Source: Casuarina equisetifolia (Eukaryota > Streptophyta > Magnoliopsida > Fagales > Casuarinaceae). From it: 64,000 nucleotides of DNA. Position 1 is the first letter of the stretch, and every line of letters starts with the position of its first letter. The position numbers and the translations under genes were made by a program. The stretch covers positions 20,256,021 through 20,320,020 of the forward strand of contig CM052362.1 in NCBI GenBank assembly GCA_028551475.1, read 5' to 3'. The notes beneath the pieces are model-generated. The model saw only the letters and a list, made by a program, of their open reading frames with translations, did not search any database and was not told where the DNA came from. Shown piece by piece: positions 27,572 through 41,116 of this stretch.

Positions 27572-27601
27572 AAAATATAATAGTCTAAATACATGCATTT
27601 C

Positions 27602-28844
27602 AACTAAACAACTCTTTATGTTCTAATATATAATTACCTCCTTTGGGAGTATAATTATATACTAAAATAAAAACGTCCCCATCCGCATGAAAAAACTTCT
27701 TTTGAACACAATTAAGCTATGCCACTTTGGCAATCACAACTTCATTGGATCATTCCTATACGCAGGACATACTTTATGTACTCATTAGAATATAAATAAA
27801 CATTGTAACATAATTAACTAAATGTATGCTATATTTACATATACTACCATAATAGCATACAAAGTATGTATATGAATAAACTTAAGCATGATGGAAAGAA
27901 AATAAAGTGTCAACATATATGCTCCAAATTTTAAAACATCAAAAGAGACTGAAAAGGTATATAAAACATATTATATAATATATCAAAATGTTTGTTATTC
28001 AAAACTACACACTTTGGTTCAAACCACAATCAATTTGGACCACCCATGCGCTCTCACGCGCCAGTCAAAGTTTTTGGTCAAAATAGTTGACTTTTTCTTA
28101 TCGTTGACCATTGACCGGGTTGAGTTGACCCATTGACCGGGTCGAGCCCATGGACCCGAATGGGTCAGACTAGGTTGACCCGAATGGGCTAGACTGGGTT
28201 GACCTAAATAGGCCAAACCTGGATGGGCCAAAGTAGGCCTACCTTGACCTAAATGGGTCAAACCACCCTAACCCGAGTCCAGCCCTATTGGGTCTGGACC
28301 CGAATGACCTATGAAGCGGGTCAATCCACCTATTCGGGTCGAAAACTACCCGAACGAACCGCGAACAATTTCATTCGCGATTCGCTTATTCGTGCAAAAT
28401 TTGCAAGAAATAATCACCAATTCCGACACAGAACTGCTAGAAATCATTGGTAAAATGTTTCTTTTGGTCGATTAGAACCTAAAAATTTAGGTTTTTGGCC
28501 AAAACTCAAAAACACTATGAAAATACAATTTTTATGCTGAAAGTTCATGTAGATTTGTAGATCTACATGCATACAAGCTGATTGTAGAGAGAAAAATCTC
28601 AATTAGATCAAAATTTTATCAAATTTTGCCCGATTAAAAGATTTGCAATTTTTGCAATTTAAAATTTTCAAAAATCACGTTTGTAACCCAAAGAATCCAA
28701 AAATTATTTTTATCAAATCGCAAAAAACACCTTAATGTTTAGCAAATCACATTTTGAACCAAACCAAAAACAAAAACGAATTTGTAAACCGAATAAAAAT
28801 CAAAACAAATTTTAGACCTTATCTATGATACTTCCGATATCACA
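27602..28844 (-). other. Copia leader sequence with a GGGTTGACC-type repeat patch
   Basis: This untranslated leader lies between the copia 5' LTR and the nested element. At about 28110-28345 short variants of GGGTTGACC(C) and AATGGG(T/C) recur many times, giving a repetitive, GC-richer patch. The rest is AT-rich with no coding signal. The primer-binding site lies against the LTR at about 28830-28844. Confidence 0.6.
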
Positions 28845-29290
28845 TGTTAGAAAAGAAAACTTTACAGGATTTGCGTAAATAGATCTAAAACACCTTTATA
28901 TGTTTTTGATTTAACAAACAAATAAAATGGAATAGATAGAAACATATCACTCTTGCAATCCATTTTTTCAGTGTCGTAAACCCAATAATGCTCTTTAGAA
29001 TTCGGCCTTAGGCAAATATCCTTTATTCTCAAAAGAATCACGAGCTCAATAAGAGAACCTATGTTTTGTCTATTTGTAAAAAGCAACCTTATGAAACCTT
29101 AAGAACAATATGAATTTATATCATGAGTTAAAGGATAAAACCTAGCCTTACCTTATGTGCAACCCAATATGCCCACTCATCATAGCCCTATTTGGTTAGC
29201 CACGGCCCACATTAGCTAGTCCATATTTAGAACTCATGGACTAACATAATGTAGCCCACTTAAGTAAGCTTAATAAAAATTAAGCTAACA
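28845..29290 (-). repeat. Copia 5' LTR
   Basis: 446 bp, TGTTAG...TAACA, partner of 16940-17385. The last 200 bp are better conserved between the two copies than the first 245 bp. Confidence 0.93.
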
Positions 29291-29295
29291 AAGTA

Positions 29296-30029
29296 TTCAT
29301 ACTTTTCAACAATATGAAAATGTCTAAAGATTATTCTTAACACACAATCATCCTATTTACCATAAAATGCAAGAATTAACAAGCATTGTTATTATGCAAA
29401 GAGGAAGTTTTAAGATAAGTATTGTTAAATTTGTATTTATCTCATACGTTTATACTATGTGAAAGGAAATGAAGGATAAAATTTTTAGATATATTACAAA
29501 TTTTTGAGAATATTACTTTTGAAACTATTAAAAGGATTATTAGAGAGAAATTTTCAATACAAAAAAGATACATAAAATAGCTAAAAATATAGATACTCAA
29601 TATCCTAGATGTTAAATGAAGCTAATTTTTCATTTGATGTGATATTTTATTTAGTATTAACCTAAAAGTATGCTACTAGTCTTATAATTTACAGTTACCT
29701 CTCATATATATATATATAAGAGATACAATGTTCTAGAGAAACATCCCATCAACTTGTAAAGCATCGCGTTAACTGGAATCTAAAGGTGGAAATTAATACA
29801 TATCACCAGAGCATTTTGAAGTGCGAAGTTATTGTGTAACCTAAGCTGTTTTGGGTGTCAAATCATCAACGAATTGATGTAACCTGGAAAACAAATCAGG
29901 AGAGGGCTAGTTTATCTGTTTTGGTTTGTTTTGAATTTTTTTTTTACATTAAAAAATTTATGCCACGTTCAGGCCGACCTTTATCACGATTAAATAATAA
30001 TCATTTAACATTCAAGTACACTAAATATA
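29296..30029. other. AT-rich intergenic stretch
   Basis: This lies between the copia target duplication and the C-rich LINE leader. It contains a short (AT)n run at about 29707-29720. No gene is seen, and I found no convincing LINE target duplication here. Confidence 0.5.
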
Positions 30030-30590
30030 CCCAGGCTCCCCCCGCTCCCCCATCGCTCCCCCCAGCCCCCGCCGCAGATCTCCCAGTCCCCCCGCTCCCC
30101 CCAGCCCCCGCCGCAGATCTCCCAGGCTCCCCCCGCTCCCCCCGATCCCCCATCGCTCCCCCCAGCCCCCGCCGCAGATCTCCCAGCCCCCCCGCTCCCC
30201 CATCGCCCCTCCCAGACCCCCGCCGCAGATCTCCCAGGCTCCCCCCGCTCCCCCCCGATCCCCCCGCTCCCTCATCGCCCCCCCCAGCCCCCGCCGCAAA
30301 TCTCCCAGCCCCTCCCAGACCCCCGCCGCAGATCTCCCAGCCCACCCCATTTTCGCCCCTCACCCCCCCAGCCCCATCCCGTGCACTCCCCCCTGTCCAG
30401 CCCTCTCCCTGATCCCTCCGCCCCCCCTATCGTTTCCCCCGTCCCCCATCGTATCCCCACTCCTCCCGAAGCTCCCCTGCCCCCCCTCCACAGAACCCAG
30501 ATCCCGTCCCCCATCGCAGGAAACAGTCTGGCCACTTATCCCAGGCTCCCCCCGCTCCCCCCGCTCCCCCATCGCATCCCCATCGTGTGG
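30030..30590 (+). repeat. C-rich tandem repeats in the LINE leader
   Basis: Units of about 32-70 bp mostly begin CCCAG(GCTC)CCCCC and end CCGCCGCAGATCT. Six consecutive units lie at 30030-30340, followed by degenerate C-runs and one more unit start at 30540. The composition is far above that of the neighbouring AT-rich DNA, and the minus strand is full of G-runs of 4-6. By position it would be the LINE promoter/5' UTR. Open frames through it encode only Pro- or Gly-rich repeats and I do not regard them as genes. Confidence 0.8.
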
Positions 30591-30675
30591 TCACCGGCGG
30601 AAGGTAGTAGGATTTAGAGCAGGTCAGCGGGAGACAAGACCTGATGGCTGATCGCCGGATCTCCTAGGCTCGGAG

Positions 30676-30837
30676 GTAAGTTAAAAAAAAAAAAAAAAAA
30701 AAAAAAAACATTTCTGTATATTAGATTATAATTAGGATAGACTCTGTTGAAGTGAGTGTTGTTTCTGTGTGTTTTATTTTTCTATTTGTTATTTTATTTT
30801 ATTTTTATTTTTTTTATATATTGGATTTGCAATTTAG
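30676..30837 (+). other. Possible intron in the LINE 5' leader
   Basis: GGAG|GTAAGTT at 30676 is a near-perfect plant donor. TTTGCAATTTAG|GA at 30837 is a good acceptor with a T-rich tract before it. The 162-bp interval is 80% or more A+T, as plant introns are, and includes a long A run. Use in transcripts is inference. Confidence 0.35.
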
Positions 30838-31125
30838 GAGTAGAAGTTGGTGTAGTGAGAGTTAGGTGTGAATTTAGTTGTTTCGTGGTGTGTTTTGATT
30901 TATTGATTGCTTAGTTAAGATATTTGTTTTGGAGTGATAAGAGAAGGATATACCTACTAAAAGCCATGTTTCTATATTAAGTTAAGTTAAAGGGATTTAA
31001 GTAGATTGTCGGTAGAAGAAGGCAGAATCTATCAGGTCTATATACTAAGTAGATTATGAACTTTTGGTACATCTTACCAAAATCCTGCCTATCAAATTAG
31101 TTAAGTACTAAGTTGGTAACTGCTG

Positions 31126-32559
31126 ATGGTCAAGGATTTTCAGAGGATAGACCCAGAGAGTGCTGAGTTTGAGAGAAGAGAGAAAAGGAAAATAAGGAAA
31201 CTTAAAGAGTGTTGGAAATCTTTAGAAGAAAATAATGATACAGAAGTTAAAATAATGAAATCTGGACGATTAACCCTTGCAAATAGGAACATGGCTAAAG
31301 GAAGTGTGACCAAGGATAATGTATTATCTCAACAAGACAAGGAGAGAATTGAACAAGAAATCCAAGAAAGTTTATTCCAAGGGCCTACAAGAAATAAGGA
31401 GAAAAATGAGAGGCTAGAAGAGACAAACAACATTATCTTTAAGGAGAGTTTTGAACATAAAGGAAAACATGATTCTTGGAGTAAGGTTGTATTAGGAGGA
31501 TTAGCACAAAATGCTCATATGAAATACCAGCCACCGGTATTAAATGATGGGAAAATTAGAGTTGCCCCTCCTAAGGAAGTTATTGAAGAAGGAAGTAAAT
31601 TCTATGAAAATTGTGTTGTGGGTTTCTTTTTGGGTTCAAAATTACCATTTTCTGTTGTAAAAGGAATTGTAGAAAAGCAATGGGGAAAACAAAGCTTAAT
31701 AGATATTTCTGCAACAGACAGTGGCTTCTTCTTTTTTAGATTCTCTGATAAACAAAAGATGGAGGAAGTATTAGAAGCTGGAGTTTGTGATGTGGTAGGA
31801 AAACCAATGTTTTTGCAAAAATGGCATAACACTATTAGACTGCAGAAAGGAAAAATCACTTCAATACCAATTTGGATAAAGTTGCACAATGTCCCACATG
31901 CTTTATGGGATGAGATTGGTATGAGCTATGTAGCTAGTGCTGTTGGAAAGCCACTATACATGGATAAAGCTACCAAACATAGACAAAGGATATCATATGC
32001 AAAAGTATGTGTTGAAATAGATACAAAGTGTTCTCTACCAACTTCATTTGAAATTGACATGGGTAATGGTGCTATTTTTGAGGTAGGAGTGGAGTATTGT
32101 TGGTTACCTGAAATATGCAAAAAATGTGTTTGCTTTGGACATAAGGAGTGTGTTATAAAGCAAAAGGAGATATGGGTTCCAGTTCAAAAGCCATTAAGTC
32201 AGATGGAGAAATATGATGAAGGATGTGAGGATAAAGAAAAATTGGATAAAGGTAATGAAGATCAAGTTCATGACGAGCAAGGACATGAGGATATAAGAGA
32301 TAAGATTGTAAATTCAATAACACATGAAGTTGAATCCACCATAAGTCCAAAAGCCAAATTAGAACAAAGCAATAAAGCAAGTGTGAATGGAAGGGGAAAC
32401 AAAAGGAGCCCCAAAAGGAATACATGTGAGCAGGACAATACCAGTAATAGATTTAGTGTGCTTATAAGTAATCATCAAGAACCAAATGAAGCAAGATGCA
32501 ATGATATTGTAGGTCTTGAAGGTGTTGAAGGAGAAAACACTATACCCCCAGACAAATGA
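31126..32559 (+). CDS. LINE ORF1 protein (DUF4283 / zinc-knuckle RNA-binding)
   Basis: This 477-residue protein is the nucleic-acid-binding partner of the LINE. The N-terminal ~120 residues are charged and probably coiled (ERREKRKIRKLKE). A DUF4283-like domain follows, about residues 150-300, with GFFLGSKLPFSVVKGIVEK, GFFFFRFSDKQKMEEVLEAG and WIKLHNVPHALWDEIG. A cysteine/histidine knuckle near residue 328 reads CKKCVCFGHKEC, which keeps C-x2-C-x4-H but has the last Cys two residues early relative to the usual form. The C-terminus is acidic and low in complexity. Its stop overlaps the ORF2 start. Confidence 0.9.
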   Translation: MVKDFQRIDPESAEFERREKRKIRKLKECWKSLEENNDTEVKIMKSGRLTLANRNMAKGSVTKDNVLSQQDKERIEQEIQESLFQGPTRNKEKNERLEETNNIIFKESFEHKGKHDSWSKVVLGGLAQNAHMKYQPPVLNDGKIRVAPPKEVIEEGSKFYENCVVGFFLGSKLPFSVVKGIVEKQWGKQSLIDISATDSGFFFFRFSDKQKMEEVLEAGVCDVVGKPMFLQKWHNTIRLQKGKITSIPIWIKLHNVPHALWDEIGMSYVASAVGKPLYMDKATKHRQRISYAKVCVEIDTKCSLPTSFEIDMGNGAIFEVGVEYCWLPEICKKCVCFGHKECVIKQKEIWVPVQKPLSQMEKYDEGCEDKEKLDKGNEDQVHDEQGHEDIRDKIVNSITHEVESTISPKAKLEQSNKASVNGRGNKRSPKRNTCEQDNTSNRFSVLISNHQEPNEARCNDIVGLEGVEGENTIPPDK

Positions 32560-35500
32560 TCATATTCTCATGGAATGTCAGGGGCTTGAATAAAAGCCCT
32601 AAACAAAAGGAGGTACGAGAAGTTATCAAGAATGCTAAAGCTGACATTGTCATTCTATTAGAACACAAAATAAAAGAAGATAAAGCACAATGGGTGATAG
32701 ATTCTCTGTTTCCCCAATGGGGTTTTATCCATAATTATAGAGATAATGAAAATGGTAGGATTTGGATTGTATGGAAAAAGCCACAGTTCAACATCACAGT
32801 GCTTAGTAGTTCTAAACAGGTAGTGAATTGTAAAGTGGAAGAGGGACATGAAGTATGGTACTTATCTGCCATCTATGCAGCAAATGCAGCGAATGAACGA
32901 AAGGATCTTTGGAGTAACCTCACACAATGTTATAACAGTTATGGAAAGAACACTCAATGGCTACTAGTAGGGGATTTTAATACAGTGAGGAATCTAAATG
33001 AGAGGGTTAGTGTAGCTAGTAGATGGATAGAAGGAATAGAAGATTTCAACAAGTTCATAAGTGATGCAGAACTTATAGAACCAAACTTTGTAGGACCGCT
33101 CCTATCATGGACGAACAAAGGTAAAGGAATAGGGTTCAAAGGCAGTAAATTGGATAGATGTTTGGTAAACCCTAAATGGCTGCAAAGTAATATGGATTTC
33201 TCCATTGAATTTAGTACTCCTGGATTGTCAGATCACAGTCCTTGCATTATCAAGGTGGGCAATAATAGACCAAGTCAGAAAAGGACTTTTAGATTTTTCA
33301 ACTTTTGGCCAGACAACCCCCAATTTATGACAATAGTGAAGAATATTTGGCAACAAAGGGTTGATGGCACTATAATGTACAGAATAATGATAAAGTTGAA
33401 GGAAATGAAAAAAAAGTTGAGAAAGCTAAATAGAGAGGAATTTGGAGAACTACCAAGGAAAACAGAGGTAGCAAGGAAGCAGCTACAAATAGCACAAGCA
33501 AAGCTCTTTGATGATCCTTCAAATACCCAATTGCGCAATGAAGAAAAGGAGTGGTTAGAAAAGTTACTAATATGTAGCAAGCATGAAGAAATACTTCTGA
33601 AGCAAAAATCAAGGAATAATTGGCTGAAAGAGGGAGATTGTAATAGTAAAGTCTTTTTTGGAAGCATGATGAAGAGGAGAGCAAAAAATCACATTGTTAA
33701 GTTGGAATTAGATGATGGGCAACTTACTGAAGATCCTGAAATGATAAAGAACAAAATTCTAAATTATTATCAAAACTTGCTAAGGAGGGCAAACCAACCT
33801 CAACCATCAGAAACAAGATTAAGAGAGTTATTTCCTATGGAAATTCCAGAAGAGACAAAGAGAAGCCTTATAGCAGACGTTCAAAGAGAAGATATACAAA
33901 AGGTCCTTAATACCTTTGGTGATTACAAAGCTCCAGGTCCTGATGGATATAATAGCTTCTTCTTCAAGAAAGCATGGAGTATTATAGGGAGTGACATAGA
34001 AGATGCAGTAATAGCTTTCTTTCAAAGGAGACAGCTACTGCGAAGCATAAATTCAACAGTAATCTCTCTTGTCCCTAAGAAAATTAATGCCACCAATATG
34101 AAAGATTTTAGACCAATATCTTGTTGTAATGTGTTGTACAAGATCATATCTAAAATTGTGGCAGGAAGACTAAGTTTAGCTTTGCCTCATTTCATACATC
34201 TGTGTCAGACAGCTTTTGTGCCAGGAAGGAACATTAAGGAAAATATTTTGTTGTGTCAAGAGTTGATGCACAATTATCACAAAGATATTCATGGGAAAAG
34301 GGTGGCAATTAAGGTTGATATTATGAAAGCATATGATTCAATAGACTGGAATGCAATCCTAAATACACTGAAAGTTTTGAAGTTCCCAGACAAATTTAGA
34401 TTGCTGATTGAAAGCTGCATCACTACTGTGGGATATTCTGTGAACATCAATGGCTCTCATACAGGTTTTTTTAAGGGGGCAAAGGGACTTAGACAAGGAG
34501 ACCCTCTCTCTCCTTTTCTCTTTGTTATTGTGATGGAGATTCTTAACAGAATTATACAAAATAAAGTATCTTCTGGAAGGTTTAAATTTCACTGGAAATG
34601 CGCCAAAGAAAAGATCACTCATTTATGCTTTGCTGATGATCTCTTTTTGTTTGCTCATGGAGATATTGAATCCATATTATGTTTACTAGATGCTATGCAA
34701 GAGTTTGAAGATATAACAGGTTTGAAGATGCATCCAGAGAAGTGTCAAATTTTCTTTTCAGGCTTGTCAGAACAGGAAAAGGCTCTAATACTTGATCATA
34801 TTCCTATCCAAGAAGGCCAACTTCCCATAAAATACTTAGGAGTACCATTGATTACTAAAAGACTCTCCAACCTAGATTGTACTATCCTGACAGAAAAGAT
34901 ATTGAGAAGAATTGAAGGTTGGGAGTCTAAGCATATTAGTTATGGGGGGAGACTGCAGCTAGCCAAAAGTGTTCTATTCTCATTGCAAACATATTGGATG
35001 CAAATTTTTCTACTGCTAAAACAGACCCTTTATGAAATTGAAAAAAGGATTAGAACTTTCCTTTGGACAGGTAAATCTAATGGACGATGTGTAGCGAAAG
35101 TGGCATGGAAAGAAGTTTGCTGGCCTAAAGTTTCTGGAGGACTAGGTTTGATAGACATTCACACTTGGAATAAAGCAGCAATTGGAAAACTCCTATGGTC
35201 TCTTGTGCACCCCAATTCAAACTCCTTATGGGTTAAATGGATGATAACAGAAAATTTGAAGGAAAGGAATGTATTAGAAGTTGAGATGAAAGGATCACTA
35301 GCTTGGAGTTTTAGGAATATTTTACAAGTAAGAAATGAACTAACACAACTAGTGACAGACTCAGAATACAATATTGCCAAGAGTTATGTAGCACTAAGAG
35401 AGAACAGAGAAGATTCCAAATGGGCAACACTTGTTTGGAAAGAAGGAGTACCGAAGCATAATTTTATATGTTGGATCATTTTAAGAGACAAACTATCCAC

Positions 35501-35945
35501 AGCAGATCGGGTGGCAAAATGGAATAGTTCAGTGGATCTACGATGCAACCTCTGCCAACAAGAAGAAGAATCACATGAACATTTATTTTTTAAGTGCAGG
35601 TTCACAAACTACATCTGGAAGGCTTTGTTAGGCATGAATGGATTAACTCGAAGAATTGAACATTGGAGAGCTGAAATATATTGGATGATCAGCACTGTTA
35701 AGAAGAAGAGCTTTGCAGCTACTTTGCTTAGTATATCTTTCAAGGCCGTATTGTATCACATTTGGAGCGAAAGGAATAGAAGAAGATTCAGCAATACAAG
35801 TCTAGAAAACTCAACCATTATTGCCAAAATCAAGAAGGACGTGAGAGGCAAGATTTCATCTACTAGAGGAGTTAAGCTTACAAATTGTAATAAATTTTTA
35901 CAAGAGCTTTGGAATTTGCCAAGTGCAATATTTGAGCTTAGATGA
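32556..35945 (+). CDS. LINE ORF2 protein: endonuclease, reverse transcriptase, zf-RVT
   Basis: This 1129-residue protein nicks target DNA and copies element RNA at the nick. The APE-type endonuclease spans residues 1-235 and carries WNVRGLN (6-12), the Glu in LLEHKI (~36), VGDFN (~138-142), the KLDR region and SDHSP (~225). The reverse transcriptase (~490-760) has LVPKK, FRPISCCNVLYKIISK, the YDS(I)DW box, LRQGDPLSPFLF and FADDLFLF (~691). The C-terminal zinc domain (~955-1070) has WKEGVPKHNFICW and CNLC...HLFFKC. No stop or frameshift interrupts it. ATG overlaps the ORF1 stop as ATGA, so translation by reinitiation is likely. Confidence 0.97.
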   Translation: MIIFSWNVRGLNKSPKQKEVREVIKNAKADIVILLEHKIKEDKAQWVIDSLFPQWGFIHNYRDNENGRIWIVWKKPQFNITVLSSSKQVVNCKVEEGHEVWYLSAIYAANAANERKDLWSNLTQCYNSYGKNTQWLLVGDFNTVRNLNERVSVASRWIEGIEDFNKFISDAELIEPNFVGPLLSWTNKGKGIGFKGSKLDRCLVNPKWLQSNMDFSIEFSTPGLSDHSPCIIKVGNNRPSQKRTFRFFNFWPDNPQFMTIVKNIWQQRVDGTIMYRIMIKLKEMKKKLRKLNREEFGELPRKTEVARKQLQIAQAKLFDDPSNTQLRNEEKEWLEKLLICSKHEEILLKQKSRNNWLKEGDCNSKVFFGSMMKRRAKNHIVKLELDDGQLTEDPEMIKNKILNYYQNLLRRANQPQPSETRLRELFPMEIPEETKRSLIADVQREDIQKVLNTFGDYKAPGPDGYNSFFFKKAWSIIGSDIEDAVIAFFQRRQLLRSINSTVISLVPKKINATNMKDFRPISCCNVLYKIISKIVAGRLSLALPHFIHLCQTAFVPGRNIKENILLCQELMHNYHKDIHGKRVAIKVDIMKAYDSIDWNAILNTLKVLKFPDKFRLLIESCITTVGYSVNINGSHTGFFKGAKGLRQGDPLSPFLFVIVMEILNRIIQNKVSSGRFKFHWKCAKEKITHLCFADDLFLFAHGDIESILCLLDAMQEFEDITGLKMHPEKCQIFFSGLSEQEKALILDHIPIQEGQLPIKYLGVPLITKRLSNLDCTILTEKILRRIEGWESKHISYGGRLQLAKSVLFSLQTYWMQIFLLLKQTLYEIEKRIRTFLWTGKSNGRCVAKVAWKEVCWPKVSGGLGLIDIHTWNKAAIGKLLWSLVHPNSNSLWVKWMITENLKERNVLEVEMKGSLAWSFRNILQVRNELTQLVTDSEYNIAKSYVALRENREDSKWATLVWKEGVPKHNFICWIILRDKLSTADRVAKWNSSVDLRCNLCQQEEESHEHLFFKCRFTNYIWKALLGMNGLTRRIEHWRAEIYWMISTVKKKSFAATLLSISFKAVLYHIWSERNRRRFSNTSLENSTIIAKIKKDVRGKISSTRGVKLTNCNKFLQELWNLPSAIFELR

Positions 35946-36053
35946 TGATATTTTGTAATCGAACAATCTTGTAAATTTTTTATGAGTGATATATAATTTG
36001 ACCTTTCACCAAAAAAAAAAAAAGATCATTCAAACTGGACAAAGCATAATTCA

Positions 36054-38839
<2,786 letters not shown>

Positions 38840-39113
38840 GGGCTAATGTGAAATTAGCTCGGCCTGATCAGGTTTTAGTCTCTGCCATGGGCCAATTTCT
38901 TTACGGGAATTAAAATCATTCTTAACTGGGTATTCTCTGTTGCATTTTTATAGGAGGGCCTTAAGGGTGGAGAGAAAAAGACCATACTCCAAGGTCCCCG
39001 GAACCCAAAATTAAGGAGAATCATCTTTATTTTGCCAGAAGAAATGGGCCTGAATCCTGTTCAAACCCCGGAAAATGAAAACACCCTTGACTTTGACGTA
39101 TGGACAACCCATA

Positions 39114-39247
39114 AGTATCATTTAGTATGGGTAATTCCTCTGGCTTAGTAGTAAGCCAACCCTTGGTTGGCAACTGGTCAGGGCTCGATTCCCCTCCCTT
39201 TCTTGTGCCTGAGTTATAATATATGAAAAAAAAATTGAGTATCATTT
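39114..39247 (+). mobile_element. tRNA-derived SINE in unit B (body 39124-39237)
   Basis: A perfect 10-bp duplication, AGTATCATTT, lies at 39114-39123 and 39238-39247. The body has an A-box-like TGGCTTAGTAGTAAGCC, a B-box GGTCAGGGCTCGATTCCCC, a CT-rich stretch, a TTGTGCCTGAGTTA block and an A-rich tail (GAAAAAAAAATTG). It is the same family as 9454-9598, in the opposite orientation. Unit C has the empty site. Confidence 0.9.
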
Positions 39248-39839
39248 TAAAACCATAGTGAGGTAATGATTTTTTTTTTTCGAACAAAATAAGACTAGGC
39301 TATCGTGGGCTTGTTATTGGTCGAATTTTAGAATGGTCCTGTTCAAGTCGACGCATTGATTCGTTTCGATGGTGGAAGAGTCAAAACAAAACCAATTCCA
39401 AAATTATTTAAAAGAAATTGGAGAAATATTTCACGTACATGGTAAAACCTGTCTTGTATTTTTTTTTCTGAAGTACATTCGGTCACATTTAATTCGAAAT
39501 CGTATGTAACATGGCAGGGATTATCATCTTGGCCATAAACATAGGTACTTGAGAACGATTGTGTATAGATTTTTTTTAGGTGGCTTTCAAACTAAAAGTG
39601 GTTTTGTTCATCAGATTTTAGCATTTTCTTGAAAACAGGGAAAGGAGATGATTTTCCAGAACACATTTTTCCTTTCAAACTTGTCAACGGTACGTTGCCA
39701 AAGCAAACAAAAAAGAAAAAAAGAGTAAGGATAAGATGAAAGAACATAGAGTGATGAAGGAAAAAAAAAACACTTGAAAATTATCTAATTGAGGCTTAAA
39801 GAACTACATCCACTACTCATAGAAGGCGAAAAGTAGACC

Positions 39840-39952
39840 TTTATTATAGCAAATTGATACATGGCTCGTTACAGTAACACAGGCACGACAAAGCATAGAA
39901 AGACAGCAAAGGTTTCCTAGTACACGAAACAACACTCCCGAGATCCTTTATT
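39840..39952 (-). terminator. Candidate poly(A) signals of chitinase B
   Basis: AATAAA on the minus strand at 39952-39947 and 39845-39840 aligns with the pair downstream of A and C. Confidence 0.5.
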
Positions 39953-40026
39953 TGGGTGGTGTTTTTGACTCGAGAGCCATACTCCGACGTCAAACTCAGG
40001 ATTACTTAAACTAGACAAAACACTGT

Positions 40027-41028
<1,002 letters not shown>

Positions 41029-41116
41029 TTAGTGCCTCCTGGGTTCGAAAACTTTGAAGAGGGTGAAGGTTATCAGTGAATCCAACCTAGGGAGCCGCGC
41101 AGTCCTAGTCAATAAG

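Larger units (their letters stand above)
16940..29290 (-). mobile_element. Ty1/copia LTR retrotransposon, decayed, with a nested insertion
   Basis: The element begins TGTTAG and ends AACA, with 446-bp LTRs at both ends and near-matching 5-bp target duplications (AAGCA at 16935-16939, AAGTA at 29291-29295). On the minus strand the order is 5' LTR, a degenerate primer-binding site (TGATATCGGAAG, cf. the usual initiator-Met type), gag, protease, integrase, reverse transcriptase, RNase H, a polypurine tract (AAGTGGGAGAA) and the 3' LTR. Integrase before reverse transcriptase is the copia order. Its 12.35-kb span is more than twice normal because a gypsy-type element of about 5.5 kb lies in the leader. 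By eye the LTRs differ at about 47 of 446 sites, mostly transitions, so it is an old copy. Confidence 0.93.
30030..36023 (+). mobile_element. Plant L1-type LINE, both ORFs open
   Basis: The element comprises a C-rich leader, ORF1 (31126-32559), ORF2 (32556-35945), a 65-bp 3' UTR ending CCTTTCACC and a 13-A tail at 36011-36023. Both ORFs are uninterrupted and all endonuclease and reverse-transcriptase landmarks are present, so this copy is young or may still be competent. The 3' end sits 28 bp beyond the stop of the split chitinase, on the opposite strand. The 5' border is set at the abrupt change to C-rich sequence and is uncertain, because no clear target duplication was found. Confidence 0.88.

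Noticed and set aside
29855..30617. Proline-rich (plus) and glycine-rich (minus) open frames
   Set aside because: They run only through the C-rich tandem repeats. Any frame of such sequence lacks stops and gives Pro/Gly runs. No start context or domain supports a gene.
30685..30709. Long A run as the poly(A) tail of a separate retroposon
   Set aside because: It lies inside the putative leader intron, upstream of the LINE ORFs. No retroposon body or target duplication could be matched to it.
29990..36040. CATTCAA at about 30010 and 36029 as the LINE target duplication
   Set aside because: Only 7 bp match and neither copy abuts the element ends exactly. In AT-rich DNA this is expected by chance.
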